From assembly GCF_002288925.2 (NCBI RefSeq), contig NW_022097993.1, forward strand, positions 6,945,537 to 7,009,536: a stretch of 64,000 bases of DNA, written 5' to 3'. The notes under the pieces were generated by a model, which did not search any database, was not told the origin of the DNA, and saw nothing but the letters and a program-made list of their open reading frames with translations. Every line of letters starts with the position of its first letter. The first letter of the stretch is position 1. Source of the DNA: Delphinapterus leucas (taxonomy: Eukaryota > Chordata > Mammalia > Artiodactyla > Monodontidae). The position numbers and the translations under genes were made by a program. Shown here one piece after another: positions 48,716 through 60,174 of the stretch.

Positions 48716-49035
48716 AAATGTTTTTTAGACTGTCATACAGTAAACTTTACTTTTTGTACTTGTAGTGTACAGTTCTGCGAATTTTAACACACGCATAGGT
48801 TTGTGTAACCATTTTAGAATACAGAGCAGTACCAAAACCTCCCAACCTCCCTTTTACTATACATCTTTATAGTCACCCTTCCCTCCACCCATAAGCCCAG
48901 GCAACCACTGATCTCTTCTCCAGCCCCATAGTTTTGTCTTCTGGAATGTCATAAATGGAATCATATCATATGTGACCTTTTGAAACTGGCTTCTTTTACT
49001 CAGCATAATGCCTTTGAGATTCATTTAAGGTGACG
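48716..49035 (-). mobile_element. old L1 3'UTR fragment, antisense
   Basis: Reverse L1M-type words (GTGTACAGTTCTGCGAATTT, ACATCTTTATAGTCACCC, TGGAATCATATCATATGTGA). Confidence 0.65.
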
Positions 49036-49039
49036 TTTC

Positions 49040-49205
49040 TAAAAACACCTCATACGAACAAACCTATGGACACCAAGGGGGGAAGATGGCGGGGTGGTGG
49101 TGGTGGTGGGATGAATTGGGAGATTGGGATTGACATATACACTAATACGTATAAAATAGATACTGATAAGAAACTGCTGTATAAAAAAAATAAAATGAAA
49201 AAAAA
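49040..49205 (+). mobile_element. short young-type L1 3' end
   Basis: Last roughly 160 bp of a cetartiodactyl L1: TATGGACACCAAGGGGG, a GGT-rich stretch, TGAATTGGGAGATTGGGATT, AAACTGCTGTATAAAA and an A-rich tail. A loose duplication (ACCTCATAC/ACTCATAC) is seen. It contains an exact AAGATGGCGG. Confidence 0.85.
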
Positions 49206-49679
49206 CTCATACCCTTTCAATTCCTTTTCTTTCATTTTTACCGGAGTGATAGGACAAACAAACTCTTGGGGCCAAGAGTTGAAGTACCTTTTGGTGATCT
49301 TAGTACATTTTGAAAAACTATGTACTTTAAGTGACATTAATGGGAGCTTGTCTGTATGCCACAAGCTTTTCTATGCAGGGTGATGTGCCAGAAGATTGAA
49401 CTCACCATACATCACTTTCACTGTCAAGACTTATATGCCACTTTGTTTCAAGGACAAGCAGTGCAGAAAGAAATAGACTTACAATTATATGTCAGATTGC
49501 AATTGAATCAGTGGTCTAATCCCCAGGGTATGTTGTCATTCCTTTTTCACGACAAAGCTTGTAAAAGAGCAGTTTCTATTTTATTACTATTTTCAACCTC
49601 AGCCAGGCTTTCATCCCACTATTGCACTGTAGTCTCTTCACTATCAATCTGCACCTGAAAGATTCAGAATACGGTTTTT

Positions 49680-49880
49680 AGAATCAGGCTGACCTGGCTC
49701 TTAAATACATAAACTGTATCTTCAGATTATTTAATCCCCTAAATCATTTACTTTACCATTTCCTTGTCTGTAAAATGGGGATTTTAATACCCACTTGACA
49801 GATATTGATTTGAGGAATAAGGGAAGTGATAGATGAAACTCATTTAGCACAAAGTATAGAAAAATGGCACTCAGTGAACG
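49680..49880 (+). mobile_element. MIR SINE
   Basis: MIR core words (TTTCCTTGTCTGTAAAATGGGGATTTTAATA split over the motif) followed by the weak 3' end. Confidence 0.7.
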
Positions 49881-51169
49881 ACGACCACTCCCTTCTGTCA
49901 AATCAAGGGAACTTATCCCATCCTAGCCTGGTGTTTCTCTTATATTCCTCGATGTAGTGAATGGTAGGTATGACCAACCATCTTATGAGTTAAGCCAGAA
50001 ATCTGCTCTCCTCCCCAACTTCCCAATCCAATAAATCACTACATTCTGTTGATTTTTGAAGGTACTTCTTCATTGTTGGCTCTCTAACCCGTCCCCTTAT
50101 CTACATCCCTTTAGCTACATCTCTTTTGCTGTTGACTGACTTCAGGTTTTCTTTTTTCCTTGGATTACTATAAGTACCTTCTAATGGACCCTCTGTCCTG
50201 GTGACTCATATCCAATCCAGCGTTTCACTACTACCAGAATGATATTGAAATAGAGTTCTGATTCTTGACCATTTGCCATTTAAGCCTTTATATAAATTTA
50301 TAAATAATTGGGTATTAAAATCGGTGAGGAAAGTAACTTGAACTGGGAACAAGTAACTTGGTGGGTCTAAGTCTAAAGATTAGAAGGAATAATAATTTCA
50401 ATATTACTAATTTTATCTACACATTTCACCTATGCTGAACCCGTACATCATCAGCTTTCTATTTGAAATGACAGTGGAATAATTATGAGTTTGTAAAAAG
50501 GTGGACAGACATTTACTGTGGTATAGGGTGGATACTTTTGTATTTATACCCGCTTGAGGGTGGCCATTTGTAACAGACACTTGTAATGTGGCATTATTTA
50601 AGCACAGTTGGTATCTGTACAATAATTGCTGTGCCTGGCAACTCCAACCATGGAAAGTGCCCTGCTAGCCTGAGGCAGCAAGACTCCGGAGTCCAGATTT
50701 GCCCTCCCATTTCTGGTCCCCCAATTAAAATTTCCCCCTCTTTTCAGCGTTTTCCCAGACTCAGAGAAACGAGTGAACAGCTTCCACACTTTCGCGACAC
50801 TGTGGGAGAGCTTCTTGCATGGGGAGTTCTGCAGCACCCAAAGGTGCAGCAAGATAAAAAGTAGTATCCCGACGCAGCTCTACACAGTACACTCTCAGCA
50901 CACGGAACAGTAACGTCCTCACAACAGTGGAGAAAACTGATTGTATCCCTGTAAGAGAAGTTATACTTTTTGTTTTGTATTTCATCCAGCTTCACAGTTT
51001 AGAGTTCGGCCAAACCAGCGTTCTAAACTGTGGCTCAAAGGTTGCTCAGAGTTTTACGTCTTCTCGTTCAAAATACACACACTAATTTTCTTCGATAGCC
51101 TGGTCTCACATTAATTTTATCTGAGCTAGTTAAACGAGTACGTAATGCCTCCCTCCCTGCCTCTCAGGT
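49881..51169. other. intergenic before COX7A2, mostly unassigned
   Basis: About 50150-50300 has L2-like words. 50600-51000 is GC-richer but without recognisable coding or repeat content. Confidence 0.35.
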
Positions 51170-51334
51170 CTCAAAAGTCGTTCCTTTACCCCCAGCCTCC
51201 GCTCCCGGGGTAACCGGCGGCTCAAGAGCGAGGTCGAGGCGCAGAGACAGCCCGCCGGCTAGAGCGGCCACAGCCGTCCGGCCGCTCTCTCTTTTCTTCC
51301 GCTCTCTATGGTTAGGAGCAAGTCCCTCCTTCGC

Positions 51335-51342
51335 CCGGAAGT
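51335..51342 (+). promoter_or_regulatory. GABP (NRF-2) binding site in COX7A2 promoter
   Basis: Exact CCGGAAGT core in the CpG-rich promoter. GABP/NRF-2 controls many nuclear genes for oxidative phosphorylation; the role here is inferred from position and gene identity. Confidence 0.6.
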
Positions 51343-51452
51343 ATTTAGGCTCCAGGCGCTGCGCAAGGCCAGAAAGTAGTTCCGATTCCGGCGTGTGGAT
51401 CTTCGTTCCTGGTGTTCAGTTGTCGCGGTTGGTGGGCAGTAACGGAGCCAAG

Positions 51453-51470
51453 ATGCTGCGGAGTCTGCTG
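51453..51470 (+). CDS. COX7A2: COX7A2 coding exon 1
   Basis: Six codons (MLRSLL) beginning the mitochondrial presequence, ending phase 0 at a GTGAGT donor. The upstream frame is open to 51393, but it begins with GTG and has no in-frame ATG, so initiation at 51453 is preferred. Confidence 0.95.
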
Positions 51471-54400
51471 GTGAGTAGCTTGTCGGCTGGCATTCGGGAT
51501 GTGGGGCGAGAGGGTTGGGAGCGGAGGCTAGAGGTTCGCGACAGGAAAGCCTCTCGTGGGAGGGAAGGAGAGAGGGAGAGGGCGGCTTCGGAGGTCACCT
51601 TCCTTGGTCCGTGTCCTTTTCGCTTGACCTTCCTTCCCTTCCATGGATCACTCTTGCCCCAAGCTGTGCTGGGTAGTTGTAAGGAGTGGAGAAGCTGGGG
51701 AGGTGACCAGAGGATTGTGCGTTAGACAAGCCTTGGGTTCTTAGTCGCCACCCCTAATCTTGTGGGTGCGGGTGGGAAGTTTCTGATACCCGGAAGCGTC
51801 AGCAGAAGGACGTTCCTCGGATACCGAGGGGTTTGAGTTTCAGTGACTCTGAGGTTTGTGAGCAGCAGAAGGCAGTTTAAAAAGCAAGCCTTTCTGTTTT
51901 GGCTGGCACTTTAGGAGCATTCATGGCCGAAGGGTCGTGTTGCTTCCATCAGGCGGTTCTGCAGTGTCCTTCACCGCTCCACCGACTTTGAGCATGAGAA
52001 ATATTTTCCCCAAATTTTGAAAAAGAGAAGGAAAATGTAACAGTGATCGTTTTCTTCGGTAATTATCCAATAAAGCTTTACTTATCTTCTCAATATATTA
52101 TTTATTTTAGAAAGTGGAGTGCATATTTGTAATTTATTTCAACTGGATATGTAATGCAAGTCTCTTGTAAAAGATTTATGCCCTATTAATTCTTTGGGGA
52201 AAATGTAATGAGGGAAGCATTTTAATTAAGTAGGAATCATGCCAGTTTATTTTGATATCAAGTAATAGATTTTTAATAATATGGTAGAGTATTTAAATAA
52301 AAAACTTCGAACCTCGTGTATTTTGTAACCATTCTTTATTTCTGTAATATCTATATAGCAGTATGTTTTCCTCATATAATGCTACTGGTTCAATTCAGGT
52401 AAAGATCATGATTTTTTTCCCCTCAAAATCTACATGATGAATTGCTTCTTAAATGTGGTGTTTGGAGACTTCAGAATGTAATATAAAGAGCAGTGGCGGG
52501 GCGACAAATAGGAAAACCTCAGTGCTTGTCTGTGACTTTGTTATTGACAAATCGGATATGTTTTAACTCTCAGTTTCACTTTTCTGTAATACTGAAGATT
52601 GGAAATGGTTGGTTTTGAAGGTTTCTTTAAGCCCTAAGTCTGTTTAGTATATGTGGATTTTTTTAAATTTCAGGCTCTTCGTCAGATTGCCCAGAGGACC
52701 ATAAGTACTGCTTCACGCAGGCAGTTTGAAAATAAAGTTCCAGAGAAACAAAAGCTCTTTCAGGTACTGAAGTATTTTATAGGAGATTGTTACTTGTTAT
52801 GATTAGATTACCAAAAGTTGGCGATAGGAGGTAAATCTGGAGACGTCTGATTGTTAACACTCCTGTTGTATTAGCAGAAGAGTAATAGGAAACTGTCTGT
52901 CGATAGCTAACTGGGCATTTGCTATAACCAAGAGGCCCTTGGGAAAGCAGAAGAAATGAAGGGGTAAAGATCAAAGACACTTTCTTTTGGAGGAGTCACA
53001 TTGGGTTGGCACTCTGGGGTAGCTGCACAGTAATAGACAAATAGACCATAGAAAGAGCCCAGAAACAGCACAAATACATTAATATATGTAGAAACTTGAT
53101 ATATGTTAAAGGTGCTATTTCATATCAGTGGGGAATGGAAAAATTGGGTGGCTGTTTTTTTGTGTTTTTTTTTTTTTGCGGTACGTGGGCCTCTCACTGT
53201 TGTGGCCTCTCCCGTTGCGGAGCACAGGCTCCGGACACGCAGGCTCAGCGGCCATGGCTCACGGGCCCAGCCGCTCCGCGGCACGTGGGATCTTCCTGGA
53301 CCGGGGCACGAACCCGTGTCCCCTGCATCGGCAGGCGGACTTTCAACCACTGCGCCACCAGGGAAGCCCTGGGTGGCTGTTTTGAAGAAAGTAAAGTTAT
53401 ATCCGTTCTGTATTGTGTGTTAAAAGATTAACTGCAGATATAAATACTTCTCCCTCAAAAAATATTAAAAGAAAATATAGGAGAATTTTTTTCCAGCTTA
53501 CTGAGGTATGATTGACAAGTAAAAATCGCAAGCATTGGAAATTCCCTGGTGGTCCAGTGGTTGAGAATCCACCTTCCTATGCAAGGGACGCGGGTTTGAT
53601 CCCTGGGGATGGGGGAACTAAGATCCTTCCTGCCCCGGGGGAACTAAGACCACACACTGCAACTACTGAGCCCACGCACCACAACTATAGAGAGGCCCAC
53701 GCACCACAACGAAGATCCCACGTGCCGCAACTAAGACCTGACACAAAGAAAGAAAGAAAGAAAGAAAGAAAGAATATAAATAAATAGTTTGTATTTAGGT
53801 TGTACCTGATTTTTTTTTTAAGGTGTACAAACAATGTGATATTTAATGTATCTATGAATGATTACCACAATCAGGTTTAATCTTAGGGGTCATCCTAAGA
53901 AAGTCTTTACAAAGCCTAGAAGCTGTAAAGGAGAAAAATTGCAAGGTTTGGTGACACGAAAATTTTAAATGTACTTATGGTACAAATTGAGGGAAGTGAC
54001 AAATTGAGGGAAAATTTTTTAAATTAACAAAATTTTTAATATTAACAAAAAGTTAATAACCTTAGCATACAGAGAGCTCCTACAAATCAGTAAGAAATGC
54101 AAATTAAAATGACAAGTTGCTACTTTTTTTCCCTGTTTGATTGTCAAAATTTTAGAAGATTTAAAATAGGTTATGTTAGCCAGGTGTGGGAGATAAGTGC
54201 GTTCCTATGCAGTACATTGATACATGCTAGGAAGTAGTATTGGTACAGAAATTTTAGAGTATTTGAAAGTATTAGAAGCAAATTATTGTACATATCCTAT
54301 TCAGGACTCCCATTTTACGAATCTTTCCTACAGAATAGTAGCATAAATATATAAAAATAGGAAATAGGCTATTAATCATTATGGGAGTTTAATATCAAAA

Positions 54401-56815
54401 AACCCAACAACCTAAATACCCATTAATAAAGGATTGGCTAATGTAATTTTATTTTTTGCACAGTGGAATGCTGTGTAGCCATTAAAAGGAACAAAGTAGG
54501 TTTAAATGGGCTAGATGGTTTTTAAGATAATGTTGAGTGAAAAATCTATGATAGGCCATTATATAGCATAATCTCATTTTGTGTATTAAACAAGTATGTG
54601 CATAAATTAGAAGCTATGACAATACAAGCTTTAAAAAATTAAGGATATGTATTAATATGTGTTAATAGTGGTTTTCTCATGAGGAAAGACTTAGTGGGAC
54701 AGAGCACTTACCTTTATAAGTAGTTAGGTTATCAGTGATTTTTTTGTTTAATTGTGATCTCTGATGTTTCATAAAGAAAATTTTAAGTGGTTAAAAAAAA
54801 GTATCACGTATGCTGCATAAAAATAAAATACTTACATTTAACAGATGTGTTAAGTATCCTACTCTATGCCAGGTGCTGGATTGGGAGACTAAGGATATAA
54901 TTTAGGCTTATAAACCAAAACTCTCTCTCCTTTTTTTTTAAGGGAAAAAAAGATCGTACCTATGACCAAAGTGTGATGATTATTGCTTTTTTAATAATTA
55001 AATTGATGAACTCAATGAATATATTTTCACAGCTTTACTGTTTATGTGTTCTTTGGAAAGAACATTTTATTAGATCTCAAATTAACTTTAAAAGAAAGAA
55101 TGTTGATTTTTAGGAGTTTTTATTTTAAAAGTAGTTGCAGTAGAGAAAGATTCAGGAAAAGGGTAGTCCTTTTTAATTTTGATATTTAAAATATTTCAAT
55201 TTCAGTGTTTTAAGAAGCCACTTAATTTTATATGAATGGATTAGTCTTTTTCATTTAGTTGGAAACCAATGATATACATTAATTATTATTTTTTGAACCT
55301 AGGAGGATAATGGAATTCCAGTGCATCTAAAGGGTGGGATAGCTGATGCCCTCCTGTACAGAGCCACCATGATTCTTACAGTTGGTGGTAAGACATTTGG
55401 AATGCTTGCTCTATAGCAAAATCATAGTAGCGATAACTAACATCATTGCTCTCACTGTGCCGGTATTTTAACACAGGCAGTCTGTCCCCAGAATCTGAGG
55501 TCTTACTGCTTTACATATAATGACTCACAAAGGTGATTGATACATATTGTATAAGAACGTTTTAATGTCTTTTAAAAAAAATAAACCGATAAAGTTTGAT
55601 AATTATCTTGTGATAGAGGTGGCTTTTGGAATGTGCCGCTGGTGGCCCTGCAGGCCTTTGGAAGAGCCAAAGATAGCTGCTCTATCCCATCTCCTGTAAC
55701 AGGGGTTCTTAAATATTTTGACTATGATGTATAATAATAATACACTTTACATCTAATCCCTGTACATACATATTTATGACAGAGATAAAACCTTATACAG
55801 CACAGTACTTTTACTGCATGTAAAGTGCTTTGATATTTTTTCTGTGCATTGGGCAGTTCCATTGTTCAATATTAGCAGTGGAATATCACAAATTAGCATG
55901 CTAGGAATCTGAATGATTGCTCCCTGGCGGGAGAAAGGGAAACAGTATTAGAGTGATTACTGTGTGCTCATTCTATTGATAGGAGTGCCACATATGTGGA
56001 TTTCTGTAACCCTTGTATTAAGTCTGTAACGTATCCTCGTTTTAAAGATGGAGAAATTATGTCAATTACCCAGATAATATTGCTTTGGAAGAGCTGGTGT
56101 TTGAACCCTCATCACCAAGTCCCCTTATGCTTATGCCAGGGTGCCTTTTTTTGGCTTGAATTGAATGCAGTGAAGGGACATTTTATGGACAAGAAGCACA
56201 TAGTGACGTTTGGGCTTTCTTAAGGTGAAGTCCTAAGTTCTTTTTGGCCAGTGTGACTATTTCGTAGACGTTTTGGTAATTAGTTTTAAAAATAAATTTC
56301 CAGTTATTAGAAATTCTTACTTCAAATTTGATTATTTAAAAATTATATGTCCCTCTTGCTTGGTTTTATATTGATAATACACTTCAGGGAAGGCTTTGCC
56401 TATTTGACCTTTTGGCTTTTGAATCGTTCTTAGCATTTCTCAGGCAATTTTAGGTTTTATGTTCTTAATCTTATTTTAAATGTTTTTACATGTCATTACG
56501 TTAACAAGTACCTTACTGTGCTGCATCCAACACTTTCTATACAAGTTAAGTAATATTAAAACTAGATTAAACATGTTTTGTGTGTATTTATTTTAAATTT
56601 TGCCAGCACCTATCAAAATACTTCTGTATATTCCCATAAAAGTAGTTTTAACACCAGCCTTGCCTCTTTATCTTACAACTTTTTAGCTGGAATGTTGGGT
56701 TTATACATTTAAACCTGAGAATTTCCTGTTAAGTTCTTATTTCCTTTATTTTTCAGGAGCAGCGTATAGCATGTATCAGCTGGCTGTGGCTTCATTCCCC
56801 AAGAAGCAGGGTTGA
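51453..56815 (+). CDS. COX7A2: COX7A2, cytochrome c oxidase subunit 7A2, 4 coding exons
   Basis: Nuclear-encoded small subunit VIIa (liver/ubiquitous isoform) of respiratory complex IV, a single-span protein of the mitochondrial inner membrane. Coding exons are 51453-51470, 52674-52763, 55303-55387 and 56757-56815. They total 252 nt, giving 83 residues plus TGA, the usual length for the family. Residues 1-23 form an Arg/Ser/Thr-rich presequence without acidic residues. The mature protein would start at F24 ([13 protein letters not shown]), as known for the bovine protein. The membrane helix lies about residues 54-78, followed by the short FPKKQ tail. The ATG at 51453 has A at -3. All splice sites are ordinary GT-AG, and no lesion is present. 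The homologues COX7A1 and COX7A2L are excluded by the presequence and length. Confidence 0.97.
51471..52673 (+). other. COX7A2 intron 1
   Basis: Begins in the CpG-rich region (to about 51800) and then turns AT-rich. No repeat recognised. Confidence 0.6.
52674..52763 (+). CDS. COX7A2: COX7A2 coding exon 2
   Basis: 90 nt, phase 0 to 0, residues 7-36. It encodes the rest of the presequence (residues 7-23) and the matrix-side N-terminus of the mature protein from F24. Acceptor TTTCAG, donor GTACTG. Confidence 0.96.
53159..53369 (-). mobile_element. young CHR-2-like SINE, antisense, in COX7A2 intron 2
   Basis: Almost undecayed short CHR form, CpG-rich, with a T tail and a perfect 14-bp duplication TGGGTGGCTGTTTT (53145-53158 and 53370-53383). 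Same subfamily as 720-935 and 61786-62000. Confidence 0.93.
53490..53880 (-). mobile_element. old L1 3'UTR, antisense, split by a SINE
   Basis: Reverse L1 words (AGCTTACTGAGGTATGATTG; after the SINE AAGGTGTACAAACAATGTGA and GATTACCACAATCAGG). Confidence 0.7.
53537..53785 (+). mobile_element. CHR-type SINE nested in old L1
   Basis: Head ATTCCCTGGTGGTCCAGTGG, degenerate B-box, repeated body units and an (AAAG)n tail at about 53755-53774. Confidence 0.88.
54040..54790 (+). mobile_element. old L1 ORF2-3'UTR fragment, sense
   Basis: Sense words (CAGAGAGCTCCTACAAATCAG, AATGCTGTGTAGCCATTAAA, TAATCTCATTTTGTG) typical of old mammalian L1. Confidence 0.65.
54791..55302 (+). other. COX7A2 intron 2, distal part
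   Basis: AT-rich, nothing recognised besides the exon 3 acceptor. Confidence 0.5.
55303..55387 (+). CDS. COX7A2: COX7A2 coding exon 3
   Basis: 85 nt, entering at phase 0 and leaving with one base of G65. Residues 37-64, [12 protein letters not shown] and the first half of the membrane helix. Acceptor CCTAG, donor GTAAGA. Confidence 0.96.
55388..56756 (+). other. COX7A2 intron 3
   Basis: Contains a probable antisense MIR at about 55940-56120 (AAGATGGAGAAATTATG, GCTGGTGTTTGAACCC); otherwise AT-rich and unassigned. Confidence 0.5.
56757..56815 (+). CDS. COX7A2: COX7A2 coding exon 4 (terminal)
   Basis: 59 nt, completes G65 and encodes residues 66-83 plus TGA (56813-56815). It contains the second half of the membrane helix and the FPKKQG tail; the final residue is glycine where I recall glutamate in human. 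Acceptor TTTCAG. Confidence 0.96.
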
Positions 56816-56970
56816 CTTCAGTTTATCCTCCCAGCAATCGGTTGGTTCAACTCCATTCAGTTCTCTGTGGACCAGTAGTCTGATAACTAACTTGAGTTCT
56901 TCTTTGGGGATCAATATTTATTGACTTGTACTAGCTGCCACCAATAAAGCAGTCTTTACCATGCTTTGTT
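56816..56970 (+). other. COX7A2: COX7A2 3'UTR
   Basis: Short 3'UTR from the TGA to about 20 nt beyond the AATAAA at 56943. Confidence 0.8.
56943..56948 (+). terminator. COX7A2 polyadenylation signal AATAAA
   Basis: Canonical hexamer 128 nt after the TGA, followed within about 30 nt by a T/GT-rich stretch (TTTGTTTTATTTG). This gives the short 3'UTR typical of this gene. Confidence 0.85.
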
Positions 56971-58905
56971 TTATTTGATCGCTTTAGGATACATTATACC
57001 AGCAATAGCAGCCTTATAAACCTTAGGTAAGGAGGAATCTTTTGTCATTAGGTTATATATAGTACCATTGTGGTATTATTTTAGTGAAATTTTATTTTTA
57101 GCAGCTTAGAATTCCAACAGGGGATGGTCTTCAGCTTTAATTGAGCTTGACACTCGGAGTGCATATTTCTTTGAGTCTTCCCCTCCCCTCTCTTCCCTGC
57201 TGTGCTGTATCCTGGGATATGCTAGCACCTAGGGTTAGTGGAAGCAGGTTAGTTTTGGCTCATGGGGTTCAAGTTTCTTTTTTCCTCCCTTAGCTGTGTG
57301 TGTTTATGTTTAAGAATATTGGATGTATTCCACAGTTTAGAGTAGGCTTTAGTAGAATTGCTGTAAAATAATCCAGTATTTGTTCTTTTCACACTCAGAA
57401 TGGGCTTCTGTTATGTTAGTTTAATCCAAAACATACAGTGTACCTTTCCTTAAAATACTTAGTTCATTTGTAAAAGTTATCTTCTGGGGGAACGGAAGGA
57501 GTCAGACTTTGTCATCTCTGCAAGGTGTGCATTTGTAACACTGTGAAGATTAAGAGTCTAGATCCGTCAGATCTAGGGGAAATCTATGAGTAAGGGTTTT
57601 ATAAAAGCTTCAATTTCTGGATAAAATTGAGAAAACTAATACAGTTAGAAAAATGGAGTCAAGTCTGAAATACCAAACTAACTCTTTTCCTTTTAAAACA
57701 TTGAGGCTTATGGTACAAATCCATTTCAAGAGGTACCTAATGAAAGGTGTTTCAGCCTTGAGTCTTGAAAGTTAGAAAGGTCTTGGTTAGCCATATATCT
57801 AAAACTTTTTTTTAATGCCAAAATGTTCAATTAACATGACAAGATTGGATAAAGTAGGAGTAGGTTAAATGCTTAAGAGACTTTAAAATATTTTTAAATG
57901 CTATGATTAAGTTTTTGCCCTTCATCCTAAAATTCTGAACTGTCAGCAGGGGTGGAGATGGGGAGGGGACAAGGGGTGAGGTCTCAGAAGAGGGGTTGCT
58001 GGATAGGAGCTCGTGAAATTATCTGCTATTCTTAGCGTTTAGTAAGAGAGAGATTGCTATTATTGATTCAAAGACTAACCAAATGTTCATAGAGCAGAGT
58101 CCATGAGAAGTATTGCAAATGTGGCCTTCAGGAAACGAACAGCTATCATTCCAATCTCCTTTGTATCTTTACCACGTATTATCCTTTTGAGAATAGTATC
58201 TGCCACTAAATAGAAGAAATTCTCTGACGATATTATCCCACTAATATAAGCGCCATGGGAGATATATTTAAGTGAAACTTTGTCACAGTTAGTACTGTGC
58301 TCAGGATTGGATCTGTGGTCTGGCTACTCTAGATGAAGTGACATCGAAAAAACTAAAACTCAGGGCATGCAGTTTACCCAAAGCTACAAATAAATGGCAG
58401 CACGATTTCCAAGTCCATTTTTATCTGATTCTTAAAGTTCATGGTCCTTGTAGTATACTTCATCTTACCAGGTGTTTAATTACATGGGCTGGGATAGCTT
58501 CAGTGCACTGCTGGTAGCCTCGTATGCAGGTAGGAATGCCCTACAGACTTCCATCCCCTGTCCAGTCAGACTTCTGGGAAGAGTGATCGCTACAGTCTCC
58601 AGTTCCTTTATTCAGTTGCACATTGATCCCTCTGTATAACTTGCAACATACCTACGTATTTAACATCTGTCTCTTCCATTTTATAAATGAGATCTGAAGT
58701 CGGCACTCGTCACCAGCCACAGTGCTCTTCTGCTTGGTGCGTGCATACTCATTCTTGACTGAGAATCTGGGAAAGCCCCCCAGGTTCTGCTGGAAACGTT
58801 GACATTCTTCCCTTTGCTCCCAGCGTTCCCTGTACTCATCTTTACCAAGAGTTTAATGCCTCTGAATCTGAATTCAAATTTGAGTTATAATTGTTGATGA
58901 GACTG
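56971..58905. other. intergenic, no confident feature
   Basis: Mixed AT-rich DNA downstream of COX7A2, with no exon, RNA gene or clear repeat. Confidence 0.4.
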
Positions 58906-58909
58906 GGAA

Positions 58910-59115
58910 CCAGTGTAGCATTGTAGTTAATTACAGATCATGGAGTCAGAAGACCCAGCCTCAACCCTTGGATTAGGTGGCCACGGGTAGCCAACCTTGC
59001 TAACCCTGTGCTCTCATCTGCATAAGTGGAGTAATGCCTAGGCACGTGGTTATTCTAATGCAAGTAAAGCACGAAAAATGGTTTCCGACACATACCAAGT
59101 GTGCAATAAATGCTA
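58910..59115 (+). mobile_element. MIR SINE
   Basis: MIR word order from TAGCATTGTAGTTAATTACA through CATCTGCATAAGTGGAGTAA to a GTGCAATAAATGCT end. Confidence 0.8.
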
Positions 59116-60174
59116 GGTACTGCTATTGTTAGCTGTCTGAGAGAAGGAACTATACCTTTCAACTCATATCCCTATCAACTTGGCATAGAGCAGGGACCAT
59201 AAGCTGGTCAGGGCTGGTAGGCGAGGTTCACGCTTTCATCCGTGTCCTGGGTGCCTTCTTTTGGCTCTGCTCTCCTTAGTGTGTCTTTCATTCTCCTTGT
59301 GAGATGGCTGCTGCAGCTCCGGCTAGTGTGTGTGTTTTCCTGCAGGAAGAAGGATTGGTGAAAAGAGCACATGCTAAACAAGCGAGCTCTCTTTAAAGAG
59401 CCTCAGAAGCCCCACACAAAGACTTAACCTTATATCCCTTTAGCCAGATGTTCCACCACGTGATCATGCCTGCATTCAAGGAGGCCAAGAAATGTCTCAA
59501 ATGGGCATATTGCCAAGCAAAATTGGAGTTCTGTTTAATAAGAAGGGGAGATTGGGTATTGAGTTGACAACGAATAGTCTCTCTTCCAGCCAGTTGGTTT
59601 TTTAAAAGAATGAAGTCCACACTGGAGGAGACAGGACAGGACCCAGGAGCATTTTGGTTCCTACTTCTAGTTGTTTCTGATGCCCACAGCCATGCCTGCT
59701 GGTAGGCTTGGCTGCATTTCATCGTCCAATAACTTTCTCTTTGTGCTGAAGTTAGTTCAGGTAGGTTTCTCAACCAGGAACCAAACAAAGCAATATTTCC
59801 TGAGTTTCCCATCTATCATACCATCTAATAGGAGCACACTTTTACCATTTACTCTAAACCATAGTTAGGTGCTTAATAAAGGCAGCCATTACTGGTTTCT
59901 CATAGCAGACAGGAATGGCTCAATGCACCATAAATGCCAGTAGATACAGAGGATACAAGAATGATAAAAATAAGAATTACAGCGCTGCTATAGCCAGTTG
60001 GGTTCAGGGTTTGCAGAAGCCTTCCTGCCGTCTGAGATAGTTATGCACAAGTTCCCCAGAGCTGCCAATTTCACGGGCCTCCAGCTTGGGACTCCCACTG
60101 CCTGGGTCCTGTAAGCAACATGTCATGATCCACTACCCAGGGCTTTGCTTCTACATATATTTCGAGATCAATAA
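59116..60174. other. intergenic, unassigned
   Basis: 59390-59620 looks like an old repeat in reverse, but I cannot name it. The open frame on the minus strand at 59393-59812 has no family resemblance. Confidence 0.35.

Larger units (their letters stand above)
51170..51600 (+). promoter_or_regulatory. COX7A2: COX7A2 CpG-rich promoter and 5'UTR
   Basis: A GC- and CpG-rich stretch surrounding exon 1, with no TATA box. A perfect GABP/NRF-2 site CCGGAAGT lies at 51335-51342, about 110 nt before the ATG. Such ETS-type sites are the known hallmark of nuclear COX subunit promoters. The transcription start is inferred to lie around 51350-51410. Confidence 0.8.

Noticed and set aside
51355..51364. NRF-1 site in the COX7A2 promoter
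   Set aside because: GCGCTGCGC is one base short of the consensus spacing; too weak to annotate.
51393..51452. 20-codon in-frame extension upstream of the COX7A2 ATG
   Set aside because: The first codon is GTG (followed by TGG ATC), there is no ATG, and the region is promoter or 5'UTR. The ATG at 51453 gives the known length.
59393..59812. 139-residue open frame on the minus strand
   Set aside because: No recognisable domain, no splice or promoter context, and the region looks like decayed repeat.
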